Assembly: GCA_014239505.1 (NCBI GenBank)
Contig: JAAZYT010000178.1
Location: 1-9,593, forward strand
Length of the DNA stretch: 9,593 nucleotides
From: Fidelibacterota bacterium
Lineage (GTDB): Bacteria; Fidelibacterota; Marinisomatia; Marinisomatales; TCS55
Direction of reading: 5' to 3'
Of the stretch, positions 1 to 6,433 are shown piece by piece. The translations under genes and the position numbers were made by a program. Each line of letters opens with the position of its first letter. Within the stretch, counting starts at the first letter, position 1. The notes beneath the pieces are model-generated. The model had not been told where the DNA came from. It saw nothing but the letters and a program-made list of their open reading frames with translations, and did not search any database.

Positions 1-393
1 AGAAATAGCTTTACCTTTCTTTCTGATATAGAGAAACCAAATTATATAGATACCTATTAACGATTTTAAATAATCTATTTGAATTTGATCAGCAGAAGAA
101 ACTTTAAAAAAAATAGTTAAGAAATATATAATCATTCCAGCAATTAATAAACCTGGAACAATGCCAAAAAAATACTTCTTTATAATCTTTTTTTCAATGT
201 GCTCACGATAAACTGTTAATCTAGTAACATTACTTACCAGTTGAATAATTCCATGATATGCTACTACTAAATATCCATCTGGCATTATAATTGCCATTAT
301 ACCTAGCAACGTAATACCACCTCCCATTCCAATAATAGCAGATAACGCTGAGGTTAAAAAAGCTGCAAGAATTAAAGCAAATGATTCAGCCAT
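1..393 (-). CDS. TauE/SafE-family membrane exporter, N-terminal part (runs off left edge)
   Basis: Reading from ATG at 393-391 the frame stays open to the window edge, giving 131 residues with no stop. The N-terminus is hydrophobic and carries SALSAIIGMGGGITLLG (about residues 15-31). This small, Gly-rich first helix with a GxGGG motif is typical of the TauE/SafE (DUF81) family of anion exporters, which move sulfite, sulfoacetate or other organosulfur anions out across the inner membrane. More hydrophobic segments follow at about residues 32-54, 75-95 and 111-121, separated by a basic stretch (YREHIEKKIIKK). The family is normally about 250 residues with 7-8 helices, so roughly half is present. 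The frame is open upstream of the ATG but has no other common start codon. It is divergent from the gene at 461 across 67 bases. The substrate cannot be told from sequence. Confidence 0.8.
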   Translation of the reverse strand, partial: MAESFALILAAFLTSALSAIIGMGGGITLLGIMAIIMPDGYLVVAYHGIIQLVSNVTRLTVYREHIEKKIIKKYFFGIVPGLLIAGMIIYFLTIFFKVSSADQIQIDYLKSLIGIYIIWFLYIRKKGKAIS

Positions 394-460
394 AGTGCTA
401 AATTTAAGCCAATATTTAATGTAAATGTTTTGATTGAAAAAAATTAATTAATAATTATCT

Positions 461-1432
461 ATGTTCATAAAAAACCCTGCTCAATATCATGGCACTTTAA
501 ATAAAAGACCTTTTTTTGAAGGTTGGTATCATAAAATATCTATGCCAAATGGTCAATCGATTGTTTTAATACCTGGAATTTATAAAAGCGGTTTAATAGA
601 TTATGAAACTGCCTTCATCATGATCTTTAATGGACAAAATGGAAATGTGGATTATATAACATTTTCTCCAGAAGAATTTATCTGCCACCCAAATAAATAT
701 GAATTGCAATTAGGCGCTAATTTTTTCTCATTAAATGAAATCATTTTAAATATTAACACTGACACAATTGTAGCTAAAGGACATGTTCAAAATCAAAATA
801 TAAAACCTTGGCCAGTGTCAATTTTAGAACCTGGATGCATGGGTTGGTATGCTTATGTACCAACAATGGAATGTTTTCATGGGATTTTAAGTATGGATCA
901 TCATTTAAAAGGTGAAATTGATATTAATGGTAAATCATATTTGTTTGACAATGGAAGAGGATATATTGAAAAAGATTGGGGTACGAATTTTCCAAAAAAT
1001 TGGGTTTGGGCTCAATCTAATCATTTTGAGTTGCCCGGAATAAGTCTTTCAGTATCAATAGCAACAATTCCTTGGCGTAAATCAGAATTTTCAGGTTTCA
1101 TTGTTGGTCTTCAAGTAAATGATTTTTTATATCGATTTACTCCTTATAGAGGATCTAAAGTTGATTTAGTAACATATAATGAAAATGAATTTTCTTGTCA
1201 CTTTAAACAAGCTGATCTTGATCTTCAAATTCAACTTTACAAAGGGTCAAAAACCGGCATATTATTTGCTCCCGATAAATTCGACATGAAAGAAAAAGTG
1301 GCAGAAAATCTTGATGCAAAAATTAGGTTTAAATTAAAAAAAGGGAATAAAATTATTGCTGAAGGCAAATCTTCAAATGGTGCTTTAGAAATAATTGGCG
1401 ACACTAAAAGCTTAATTGAAAATTTTACATAA
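461..1432 (+). CDS. Tocopherol cyclase-like family protein
   Basis: This 323-residue protein without a signal peptide resembles the tocopherol cyclase family (Pfam Tocopherol_cycl). Plant and cyanobacterial members (VTE1) close the chromanol ring of vitamin E. Visible family motifs are an N-terminal PAQYHG then FFEGWYHKIS (residues 18-27), PGCMGWY (124-130), and the long signature GYIEKDWGTNFPKNWVWAQ (167-185) followed by SNHF. Family structure is a beta-rich, lipocalin-like two-lobed barrel. Bacterial members lacking any tocopherol pathway are common and uncharacterised, so the true substrate is unknown; a lipid or quinone-like ligand is an inference. No other tocopherol-pathway gene is in the window. 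The ATG has no clear Shine-Dalgarno site. The stop lies two bases from the stop of the converging yaaA gene. I am confident of the family, not of the reaction. Confidence 0.82.
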   Translation: MFIKNPAQYHGTLNKRPFFEGWYHKISMPNGQSIVLIPGIYKSGLIDYETAFIMIFNGQNGNVDYITFSPEEFICHPNKYELQLGANFFSLNEIILNINTDTIVAKGHVQNQNIKPWPVSILEPGCMGWYAYVPTMECFHGILSMDHHLKGEIDINGKSYLFDNGRGYIEKDWGTNFPKNWVWAQSNHFELPGISLSVSIATIPWRKSEFSGFIVGLQVNDFLYRFTPYRGSKVDLVTYNENEFSCHFKQADLDLQIQLYKGSKTGILFAPDKFDMKEKVAENLDAKIRFKLKKGNKIIAEGKSSNGALEIIGDTKSLIENFT

Positions 1433-1434
1433 TT

Positions 1435-2208
1435 TTAAGGTTGTTGCCGTGTAAACACTGGTGAATTAATACTAGATAAAGATTTGTCATAAGTATAGCC
1501 ACCATAATTAAAATGTAAAATATCATTGGGGTTGTTGATTTGATTTTTTATGATAAAGCGTGCCATCATACCACGTGCTTTTTTTGCAAAAATTGATATA
1601 ATTCTGACTTTACCATTTTTAATCTCTTTAAAAATAGGAGTTATGATTTCAGTAGTTAATGCTTCATTATTTACTGATTTAAAATATTCAACTGAAGCAC
1701 AGTTAACGATAAACTTTTCATCATGACTTTTTAACTCAAGACTTAAAGATTTAGATAATTCATCACCCCAGAAGGCATAAAGATTTTCACCGCTATCATT
1801 TTTTAATTTCGTACCCATTTCTAAACGATAAGGCATAATTAAATCGAGTGGCTTTAATAATCCATACAGTCCGGATAAAATACGCGAGTGTTTTTGTGCA
1901 AATAATATTTCATTTTCACTTAATGTATCAGCATCTAAACCTGCATAAGTATCACCTTGAAAAGTGAAAATTGCTTGGCGTGAATTATTACTAGAGAAAG
2001 GAGTCTCCCAATTTTGAAATCGTTCCCAATTTAATAGAGAAAGATTTTCACTTATACCCATTACTTCCATTAAGGTTGGAGGTTCAAAACTCTTAAGAAT
2101 TGAAATTAATTTTTCTGAATACTTTAAATGTTCAGGTTGGGTAGAATCATATTCATGCTCAAAGCAATCTTTAGATAATTTCTTAGCAGGTGATAAAATA
2201 GTAATCAT
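1435..2208 (-). CDS. yaaA: Peroxide stress protein YaaA
   Basis: The 257-residue length matches the usual size of YaaA (DUF328/UPF0246). Conserved blocks are all present: N-terminal ILSPAKKL (residues 4-11), GLYGLLKPLDLIMPYRLEMG (113-132), VNCASVEYFK (168-177) and FAKKARGMMARF (207-218). In Escherichia coli YaaA is cytoplasmic, is induced by OxyR under hydrogen peroxide, and lowers intracellular unincorporated iron, so protecting DNA and proteins from Fenton damage; the family fold includes a DNA-binding helix-hairpin-helix. It is the last gene of a minus-strand run, 18 bases after the DoxX-like gene, and is probably cotranscribed with it. No OxyR-type operator is evident in the short spacer. 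The start (ATGATTACTATT) agrees with the family N-terminus although no strong Shine-Dalgarno site precedes it. Confidence 0.95.
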   Translation of the reverse strand: MITILSPAKKLSKDCFEHEYDSTQPEHLKYSEKLISILKSFEPPTLMEVMGISENLSLLNWERFQNWETPFSSNNSRQAIFTFQGDTYAGLDADTLSENEILFAQKHSRILSGLYGLLKPLDLIMPYRLEMGTKLKNDSGENLYAFWGDELSKSLSLELKSHDEKFIVNCASVEYFKSVNNEALTTEIITPIFKEIKNGKVRIISIFAKKARGMMARFIIKNQINNPNDILHFNYGGYTYDKSLSSINSPVFTRQQP

Positions 2209-2226
2209 AATTAGATATCTTTTATA

Positions 2227-2559
2227 TTAATAAGTTAAATAAAAGATTAATCCATTCATAAAAATTTGTGAAATTGCAGGCAAAGCATGGTTTAAGTTAT
2301 TTTTAACTTTAATATGGGTCCCTACTGCTGCTAGCATAAGAAACACTAAACCTGTTGCACCAGTTAAGATGATAAGTCTATCATCCAAAATTAACATAAG
2401 ACCAAAGGAAAGTTTTAATATACCTACGAGATCTCTTAACCAGTCCGGATAATTATAATTTTCAAATTCTTTAATTATATTATCATATCTAATTACCCAA
2501 ACAAAGAATATTGAAGTGGCTACAAGAATTTTTAAAATTAGTAATAAGTATTGTTCCAT
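2227..2559 (-). CDS. DoxX-like family small membrane protein
   Basis: This is a 110-residue, four-helix inner-membrane protein: hydrophobic segments at about residues 4-22, 43-60, 62-80 and 93-109, with a charged loop (RYDNIIKEFENYNYPDW) between the first two. Size, helix pattern and the LKLSFGLMLIL and NLNHALPAISQIF-type segments match DoxX-like (DoxX_2) proteins. The wider DoxX family includes thiosulfate:quinone oxidoreductase subunits and a mycobacterial membrane partner in oxidative stress resistance; DoxX_2 members have no agreed function. It lies 18 bases upstream of yaaA and 62 bases downstream of the LON-domain gene. A weak purine-rich stretch (AAAGAGA) precedes the ATG. I am reasonably sure of the family; function is open. 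Confidence 0.75.
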   Translation of the reverse strand: MEQYLLLILKILVATSIFFVWVIRYDNIIKEFENYNYPDWLRDLVGILKLSFGLMLILDDRLIILTGATGLVFLMLAAVGTHIKVKNNLNHALPAISQIFMNGLIFYLTY

Positions 2560-2621
2560 AGGTCTCTTTCGATTTTTGTTATTTTAATATAAAAATTAAT
2601 AAATGTGAATTCTAAATTTAG

Positions 2622-3206
2622 CTATGATTCAAAATGAGAAGCATCAGGTATTGAGAATTCATTCTTTAGTATTTTATCAAAAATTCTATCAAGAATTTTT
2701 ATTCGATCAGATTCAGAATTTGTTGAAATAAGCATCAATTCAAATTCTGATGGTAAACTTATACCTTCGAGTAATTCGAAAGGAATATTTTTTTTCAAAT
2801 GACCATCTAAATTTGAAGTTATTCCTAGCATTAGTAATATTTTTATATATTTATCTTTTAATATTTCAAAATTTTCTGAACTCTGATCAATTTTACTTTC
2901 TTTATATTTTACTTCACCTATTAATAGTTCACCATCAAGCGATTGAGAATTAAGTTTAAAAATATTTTCGCCTTTTGATATGATATCCATCCTGCCATCA
3001 GGGTAATTTTTAACTACCTTTAATACTTTCATAGAACAACCAAAGTCAGCAAGAGAATTATTATTCTGATAAACAATACCAAATTCACTTTTGTTGTTTA
3101 TACATTCTGAGATTAAAATTTTATATCGTTCTTCAAAAATGTGTAACGGAACAATTTTTGTTGGAAATGAAACAAGGCTGAGTGGAAATAATTTTAAATG
3201 GCTCAT
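2622..3206 (-). CDS. Stand-alone LON substrate-binding domain protein
   Basis: The 194 residues correspond to the N-terminal substrate-binding domain of Lon protease only, with no AAA+ or serine-lysine protease part. Family features are LKLFPLSLVSFPTKIVPLHIFEERYK (residues 4-29, the first strand pair and the conserved LPLHIFE..Y element, here VPLHIFEERY), EFGIVY (41-46), a single Cys in DFGCSMKVLKV (54-64) and YPDGRMDIISKGE (68-80). Such single-domain proteins are widespread; cereblon also contains this fold. They are thought to bind other proteins or degrons, but bacterial versions lack a defined role. It starts 8 bases after the stop of the Rieske gene, so the two are very likely one transcript. 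The region contains an antisense reading frame that I regard as a shadow. Confidence 0.88.
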   Translation of the reverse strand: MSHLKLFPLSLVSFPTKIVPLHIFEERYKILISECINNKSEFGIVYQNNNSLADFGCSMKVLKVVKNYPDGRMDIISKGENIFKLNSQSLDGELLIGEVKYKESKIDQSSENFEILKDKYIKILLMLGITSNLDGHLKKNIPFELLEGISLPSEFELMLISTNSESDRIKILDRIFDKILKNEFSIPDASHFES

Positions 3207-3214
3207 TAAAAAAA

Positions 3215-3673
3215 TTAGGATTTAGATACTTTAATTATATTACTTACAATCTCAACAATGTATTGATCAAGTTTTGAACTTGCTGGCCCTTTTGTTGGTT
3301 CACCTGATAGATTAAATTCTGAACCATGGCTTGAACATCTAGAAGAACCATTACTAAAGGCATTAAGCGTTGCTCCTGCATGAGTACAACGTCTACTAAA
3401 TGCTAAAATTATACTTTCAGATTGTCTAAATAAAAGAATACCATTAGAGTCAAAGCTATTGCCTTGAGTAGCAACGGAACCACCCACTACTTTTAATTTA
3501 TCAAAAGGACTTTGCTCTAAATTAAACTCAAGAGTGTCCTCATTAATATTAATGAAGTCATCATTAGACTCGTTATTCACGTCTTCACAAGATTGTAATG
3601 ATGATAAAAGTAACGGTGATGAACACAAAACAGCAAATCGGCAAGCTTCACCTATAAACTCTCTTCTTTTCAT
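3215..3673 (-). CDS. Exported Rieske [2Fe-2S] lipoprotein
   Basis: This 152-residue protein begins MKRREFIG, a Tat-like twin-arginine start, followed by a hydrophobic stretch and a lipobox-like LQSC with Cys29. It therefore looks like a folded, cluster-loaded protein exported by Tat and lipid-anchored. The Rieske domain follows: box 1 RRCTHAG with Cys96 and His98, and box 2 SRCSSHGSEF with Cys113 and His116, the four cluster ligands. The second cysteines that form a disulfide in bc1/b6f Rieske proteins (CTHLGC, CPCHG) are Ala101 and Ser115 here, so the disulfide is absent. This is the ligand pattern of ferredoxin-like Rieske proteins rather than the cytochrome-complex type. No oxygenase or cytochrome b partner is in the window. 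An AAAGG-like site precedes the ATG at suitable spacing. It heads the 3673-1435 run. Electron partner unknown. Confidence 0.88.
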   Translation of the reverse strand: MKRREFIGEACRFAVLCSSPLLLSSLQSCEDVNNESNDDFININEDTLEFNLEQSPFDKLKVVGGSVATQGNSFDSNGILLFRQSESIILAFSRRCTHAGATLNAFSNGSSRCSSHGSEFNLSGEPTKGPASSKLDQYIVEIVSNIIKVSKS

Positions 3674-3772
3674 TCTATAAACCTTTCAAATATTAAAAAA
3701 GACTTGCGAAAGTATTAATAAAATAATAATTTTACAACATAAATAACGCTCAAAACGCTTAAAATACTAATA

Positions 3773-3777
3773 AGGAG
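3773..3777 (+). promoter_or_regulatory. Shine-Dalgarno site of the CIA30 lipoprotein gene
   Basis: AGGAG lies seven bases before the ATG at 3785. This is one of the clear ribosome binding sites in the window and fixes the start that yields the lipoprotein signal. Confidence 0.8.
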
Positions 3778-3784
3778 TTCTCAA

Positions 3785-4363
3785 ATGAAAAATATTCTTT
3801 TAGCAAATTGCCTAGCTTTACTCATCGGTTGCGATCTACCTAACGTCGAAAATAGCTCTGCTAAAGTTATTGAAGGTGAAGTTATAATGGAAGATTTTGA
3901 TTCAAAAAATTTACTAAACTGGAAAATTGTAAATGATTCTGTAATGGGTGGGCGATCTGATGCTACTTTAAAATTAAAAAATAATCTTTATGGCGTCTTT
4001 AATGGTTACCTTTCACTACAGAATAATGGTGGTTTCTCTTCTATTAGAGCATACTATCCTCCTGATTTAACAGATGTTAAATCCATAACAATTAGAATCA
4101 AAGGTGATGGTAGACAGTATAGTTTTCGTGTAAGAGGTAATACATCAAATTGGGCTTCCTATACACATACATTTAATACAGTTAAAAATAAATGGATTGA
4201 GAAAGAATTAATGATTAAAGATTTTTATCCGTTATACAGAGGATATTATTTAAATGATATGCCACTACTATCAGAAATGGTAATTAAAGAAATTGGTATT
4301 ATGCTTTCAGATAAACAAACGGGTCCTTTTGAACTTGAGATTGATTGGATCAGAGCTAATTAG
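3785..4363 (+). CDS. CIA30-family lipoprotein
   Basis: The protein has 192 residues. The first 16 form a lipoprotein signal (MKNILLANCLALLIGC) with lipobox LIGC and Cys16 as the acylated residue. The rest is one CIA30 domain (NDUFAF1-like, a galactose-binding-type beta sandwich). Hallmarks are the EDFDS start (about 37-41), NWKIVNDSVMGGRSDA (46-61), GFSSIRAY (83-90), ITIRIKGDGRQYSFRVRG (100-117) and a closing EIDWIRA (185-191). In mitochondria CIA30 helps assemble complex I; many bacterial members are exported and uncharacterised, so a complex I role should not be assumed. The gene is 3 bases ahead of the TMEM164-like gene in the same frame. Its upstream spacer (3674-3784) is shared with the divergent Rieske gene and contains two AACGCT copies nine bases apart. 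Family call firm, function unknown. Confidence 0.88.
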   Translation: MKNILLANCLALLIGCDLPNVENSSAKVIEGEVIMEDFDSKNLLNWKIVNDSVMGGRSDATLKLKNNLYGVFNGYLSLQNNGGFSSIRAYYPPDLTDVKSITIRIKGDGRQYSFRVRGNTSNWASYTHTFNTVKNKWIEKELMIKDFYPLYRGYYLNDMPLLSEMVIKEIGIMLSDKQTGPFELEIDWIRAN

Positions 4364-4366
4364 TGT

Positions 4367-5062
4367 TTGAATAGTATATTAAGTGTTTTTAGTGATCTTC
4401 CACAATCACACATTGTGGCAACATGTATTACTTTAATCATAGTTGGCGTTCTACTCTATTTACAACTTATTAACAATTGGTCTTTTAGTAAAAAATCTAT
4501 TTATGCTTTTATATTAATACCTTTTGCAATAGAAATAGTTTTCCAATGCTTTGCACTTATTGATGGTACATGGTCATTTGAATCTAGCTTACCATTAGAA
4601 TTTTCTTATATTACCAGCCTTAGCGCAATAACCTATCTTTTTTTTAATCATGAAAAAATTAACGGTTGGTTTTATTTCGCAGGTATATGGTCAGCAACTG
4701 CTGCTTTTTTAAATACCATAATGTTTGGCACTGAACCTTGGTATATCTTTTTAAGGTATTATGGGCATCATGGTATTTTATTATTTTTTGGATTACGCTC
4801 ACTTTTTTGGAGTTTTAGACCTAAACTAAATGACTATTTGAGGTCAATTGTTTTAACCACACTTATTTTATCATTCGTGCATATAATTAATTCATTAATT
4901 GGTACTAATTATATGTTTACTTACTCTAAACCTAATGGCGCAAACTTTTCTCAATTAATGCCTGAATGGCCAGATTATTTAATACTTATTCTTAGCCTTG
5001 GGGTTTTCTATTATACAGTATTGTATTTTTTAGGGAAAAAAAGTTCAATAATTAAATCATAA
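4367..5062 (+). CDS. YwaF/TMEM164-family integral membrane protein
   Basis: The 231 residues contain about seven hydrophobic segments (roughly 15-33, 43-64, 79-93, 101-120, 127-148, 158-178, 204-223). Motif positions match the TIGR02206/YwaF/TMEM164 family: LPLEFS (75-80), YYGHHGIL (131-138), and NYMF with a following KP and WPDY (181-204). Human TMEM164 is reported to be an acyltransferase for ether phospholipids, relying on a Cys in the LPL motif; here that position appears to be Ser80 or Phe79, so the same chemistry is uncertain. The start is TTG, because no ATG or GTG occurs in frame before residue 118. It has no clear Shine-Dalgarno site and sits one codon after the TAG of the CIA30 gene in the same frame, which points to translational coupling. 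Confidence 0.75.
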   Translation: MNSILSVFSDLPQSHIVATCITLIIVGVLLYLQLINNWSFSKKSIYAFILIPFAIEIVFQCFALIDGTWSFESSLPLEFSYITSLSAITYLFFNHEKINGWFYFAGIWSATAAFLNTIMFGTEPWYIFLRYYGHHGILLFFGLRSLFWSFRPKLNDYLRSIVLTTLILSFVHIINSLIGTNYMFTYSKPNGANFSQLMPEWPDYLILILSLGVFYYTVLYFLGKKSSIIKS

Positions 5063-5107
5063 AAAGTAAAATTAAGCGTGATATCCAACCTATTGTTCTA
5101 AGCCAAT

Positions 5108-5126
5108 TATACTTTACTAAAGTATA
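5108..5126. terminator. Perfect inverted repeat between convergent genes, likely bidirectional terminator
   Basis: TATACTTTA, one C, then TAAAGTATA form a perfect 9+9 inverted repeat in the 99-base gap between two converging stop codons (5062 and 5162). Drawn as RNA it gives a 7-8 bp AU-rich stem with a 3-5 base loop. The T-rich tract downstream on the plus strand is interrupted, so this would be a weak intrinsic terminator. A dimeric protein-binding site is the alternative, but there is no promoter to regulate here. Confidence 0.4.
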
Positions 5127-5161
5127 TATAATTTTATAATATCCATTTTTATTTTTTTAAT

Positions 5162-6415
5162 TTAGGAAAGTGCTTCTAGTAATCGGTCGATTTGTTGTTT
5201 GGTATTATAAATATGAGTTGAAACTCTAATTGCATTATGACCATCTCTTACATGTTCATCAATATGAGTACTAATTAATTTCTCCATCATAGGAACAGAT
5301 TCATAAGCATCTAAACCTTTCTTCTCAAATATTGTTGATCCTGGAGCTGAAAGATGATCATTTGGAGAACTTAGTATTGTAATACTATCAATTTTACTAA
5401 GACCCGCTTTTAAATAATTCGAAAGGGATCTACAGCGTTTTTCAATTTTTAAAAGCCCAATAGAGTTTATATAATCAAGAGCTGTACCAATAGCAGCTCT
5501 AACTGGAAAATCTTTAGTGCCTGGAGGGTTAAAGCCAGGTAGCTCGGGTTCATTCTCATGTACAAAAGGAGATGTAACACGCTCTCTCGCTTCATTATTA
5601 ATATATAAAAAACCTGTGCCTGCTGGCGCAAGAATCCACTTATGTAAACTAACAGAATATGCATCACATCCAATTTCTTTGAGATTAATTGGAAATTGAC
5701 CTGCAGCTTGAGCTCCATCAATAAGTGTTAATAAATTACGATTTTTGGCCATTTTAACTATTTCTTTTACTGGATATAAATGACCACCTCTTGTTACATG
5801 ACAAAAACTAATAGCTTTAGTTTTTGATGTGATTGCATCAGAAATTCTTGAAAGAGTATCAGAGACACTTATTAATGGGCTTGGGATAAATACCTTTTTT
5901 AACTTAATCCCATCATTTTTTTGACGAACTAACCAAGGTCTGAGTCCTGCAGGATGTTCTTGAGATGAAATTAGTATTTCATCTCCCCTTTTCAAATTTA
6001 TACTATGTGCTTGAATATCTAAAGCTTCGGAGGCATTACGCGTTAACACAATTTCTTTACTACCTACACCAAAAGTATTTGCAAGCTGTGGAATTACAAA
6101 TTCAGAAATATAGTTCTGCAAATCATGTTTTCCATGTAACGGTTCTTTAGAAATTGATTGGTAACCTTTATTTATAGATTGAACTACACTTAGAGGTGGC
6201 ATGCCTAAACTTGCATTATTCATATAGCTAATATTTTTATCAATGATAAAATGAGATCTTATTGATTTCCAATCTTTATCTGAAGTGGATAAAGGTGGCT
6301 CAACTTTATCTAATTTTAAATCAAAAGATTTAGAAAGTAATGGCGTACTTAAGCCAACTAAACCTGATTTGATAAATAATCTTCTTGAAAATTTATTTAA
6401 GTTATTTTTTGACAT
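5162..6415 (-). CDS. Tat-exported aminotransferase class V-fold PLP enzyme
   Basis: The 417-residue protein starts with a canonical Tat signal, SRRLFIKSG (residues 10-18) plus a hydrophobic stretch to about 28. The class V aminotransferase fold follows: NNASLG (66-71, the family opening that positions PLP phosphate), TRNASEAL (125-132), QEHP with His153 stacking on the ring, LIDGAQ with Asp233 contacting the pyridine nitrogen, SVSLHKW with Lys259 as the PLP Schiff-base lysine, and IRVSTHIYNT (396-405) with the substrate carboxylate Arg397. The sequence is closest in style to the isopenicillin-N-epimerase-like branch rather than IscS/SufS cysteine desulfurases; no desulfurase loop cysteine is obvious. 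Because Tat moves folded proteins, PLP is presumably loaded before export. It lies 18 bases after an unknown lipoprotein gene and is probably cotranscribed. Substrate unknown. Confidence 0.88.
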   Translation of the reverse strand: MSKNNLNKFSRRLFIKSGLVGLSTPLLSKSFDLKLDKVEPPLSTSDKDWKSIRSHFIIDKNISYMNNASLGMPPLSVVQSINKGYQSISKEPLHGKHDLQNYISEFVIPQLANTFGVGSKEIVLTRNASEALDIQAHSINLKRGDEILISSQEHPAGLRPWLVRQKNDGIKLKKVFIPSPLISVSDTLSRISDAITSKTKAISFCHVTRGGHLYPVKEIVKMAKNRNLLTLIDGAQAAGQFPINLKEIGCDAYSVSLHKWILAPAGTGFLYINNEARERVTSPFVHENEPELPGFNPPGTKDFPVRAAIGTALDYINSIGLLKIEKRCRSLSNYLKAGLSKIDSITILSSPNDHLSAPGSTIFEKKGLDAYESVPMMEKLISTHIDEHVRDGHNAIRVSTHIYNTKQQIDRLLEALS

Positions 6416-6433
6416 CTAAATACTCAATTAATA

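Noticed and set aside
394..460. Possible promoter hexamers between the divergent exporter and tocopherol-cyclase-like genes
   Set aside because: TTTACA-like strings occur, but no -35/-10 pair with 16-18 base spacing looks better than background in such AT-rich DNA.
1411..1439. AT-rich inverted repeat (AAAATT, loop, AATTTT) over the two convergent stop codons
   Set aside because: A six-base A/T stem without a T run is expected by chance in this composition. It could contribute to termination but is too weak to annotate.
2612..2621. Ten-base palindrome CTAAATTTAG between the LON-domain and DoxX-like genes
   Set aside because: It is short and made almost only of A/T, with no loop or T tract, so it does not support a terminator or operator call.
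2750..2953. A 67-codon plus-strand frame
   Set aside because: It is antisense to the LON-domain gene, has no ribosome site, and encodes Phe/Leu/Ile-rich sequence typical of an AT-rich shadow frame.
4361..4369. Sequencing error or recent nonsense mutation splitting one CIA30-TMEM164 gene
   Set aside because: The CIA30 domain ends at its normal EIDWIRA boundary and the second protein begins at a normal family N-terminus, so both look complete. I kept the two-gene view and reported the arrangement as a finding.
5517..5699. A 60-codon plus-strand frame
   Set aside because: It is antisense to the conserved core of the PLP enzyme and has no supporting site or motif.
5467..5721. An 84-codon minus-strand frame
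   Set aside because: It lies in another frame of the PLP enzyme gene, within its catalytic lysine region, which is clearly coding in the annotated frame.
5965..6150. A 61-codon plus-strand frame
   Set aside because: It is antisense to the N-terminal half of the PLP enzyme; composition is that of a shadow.
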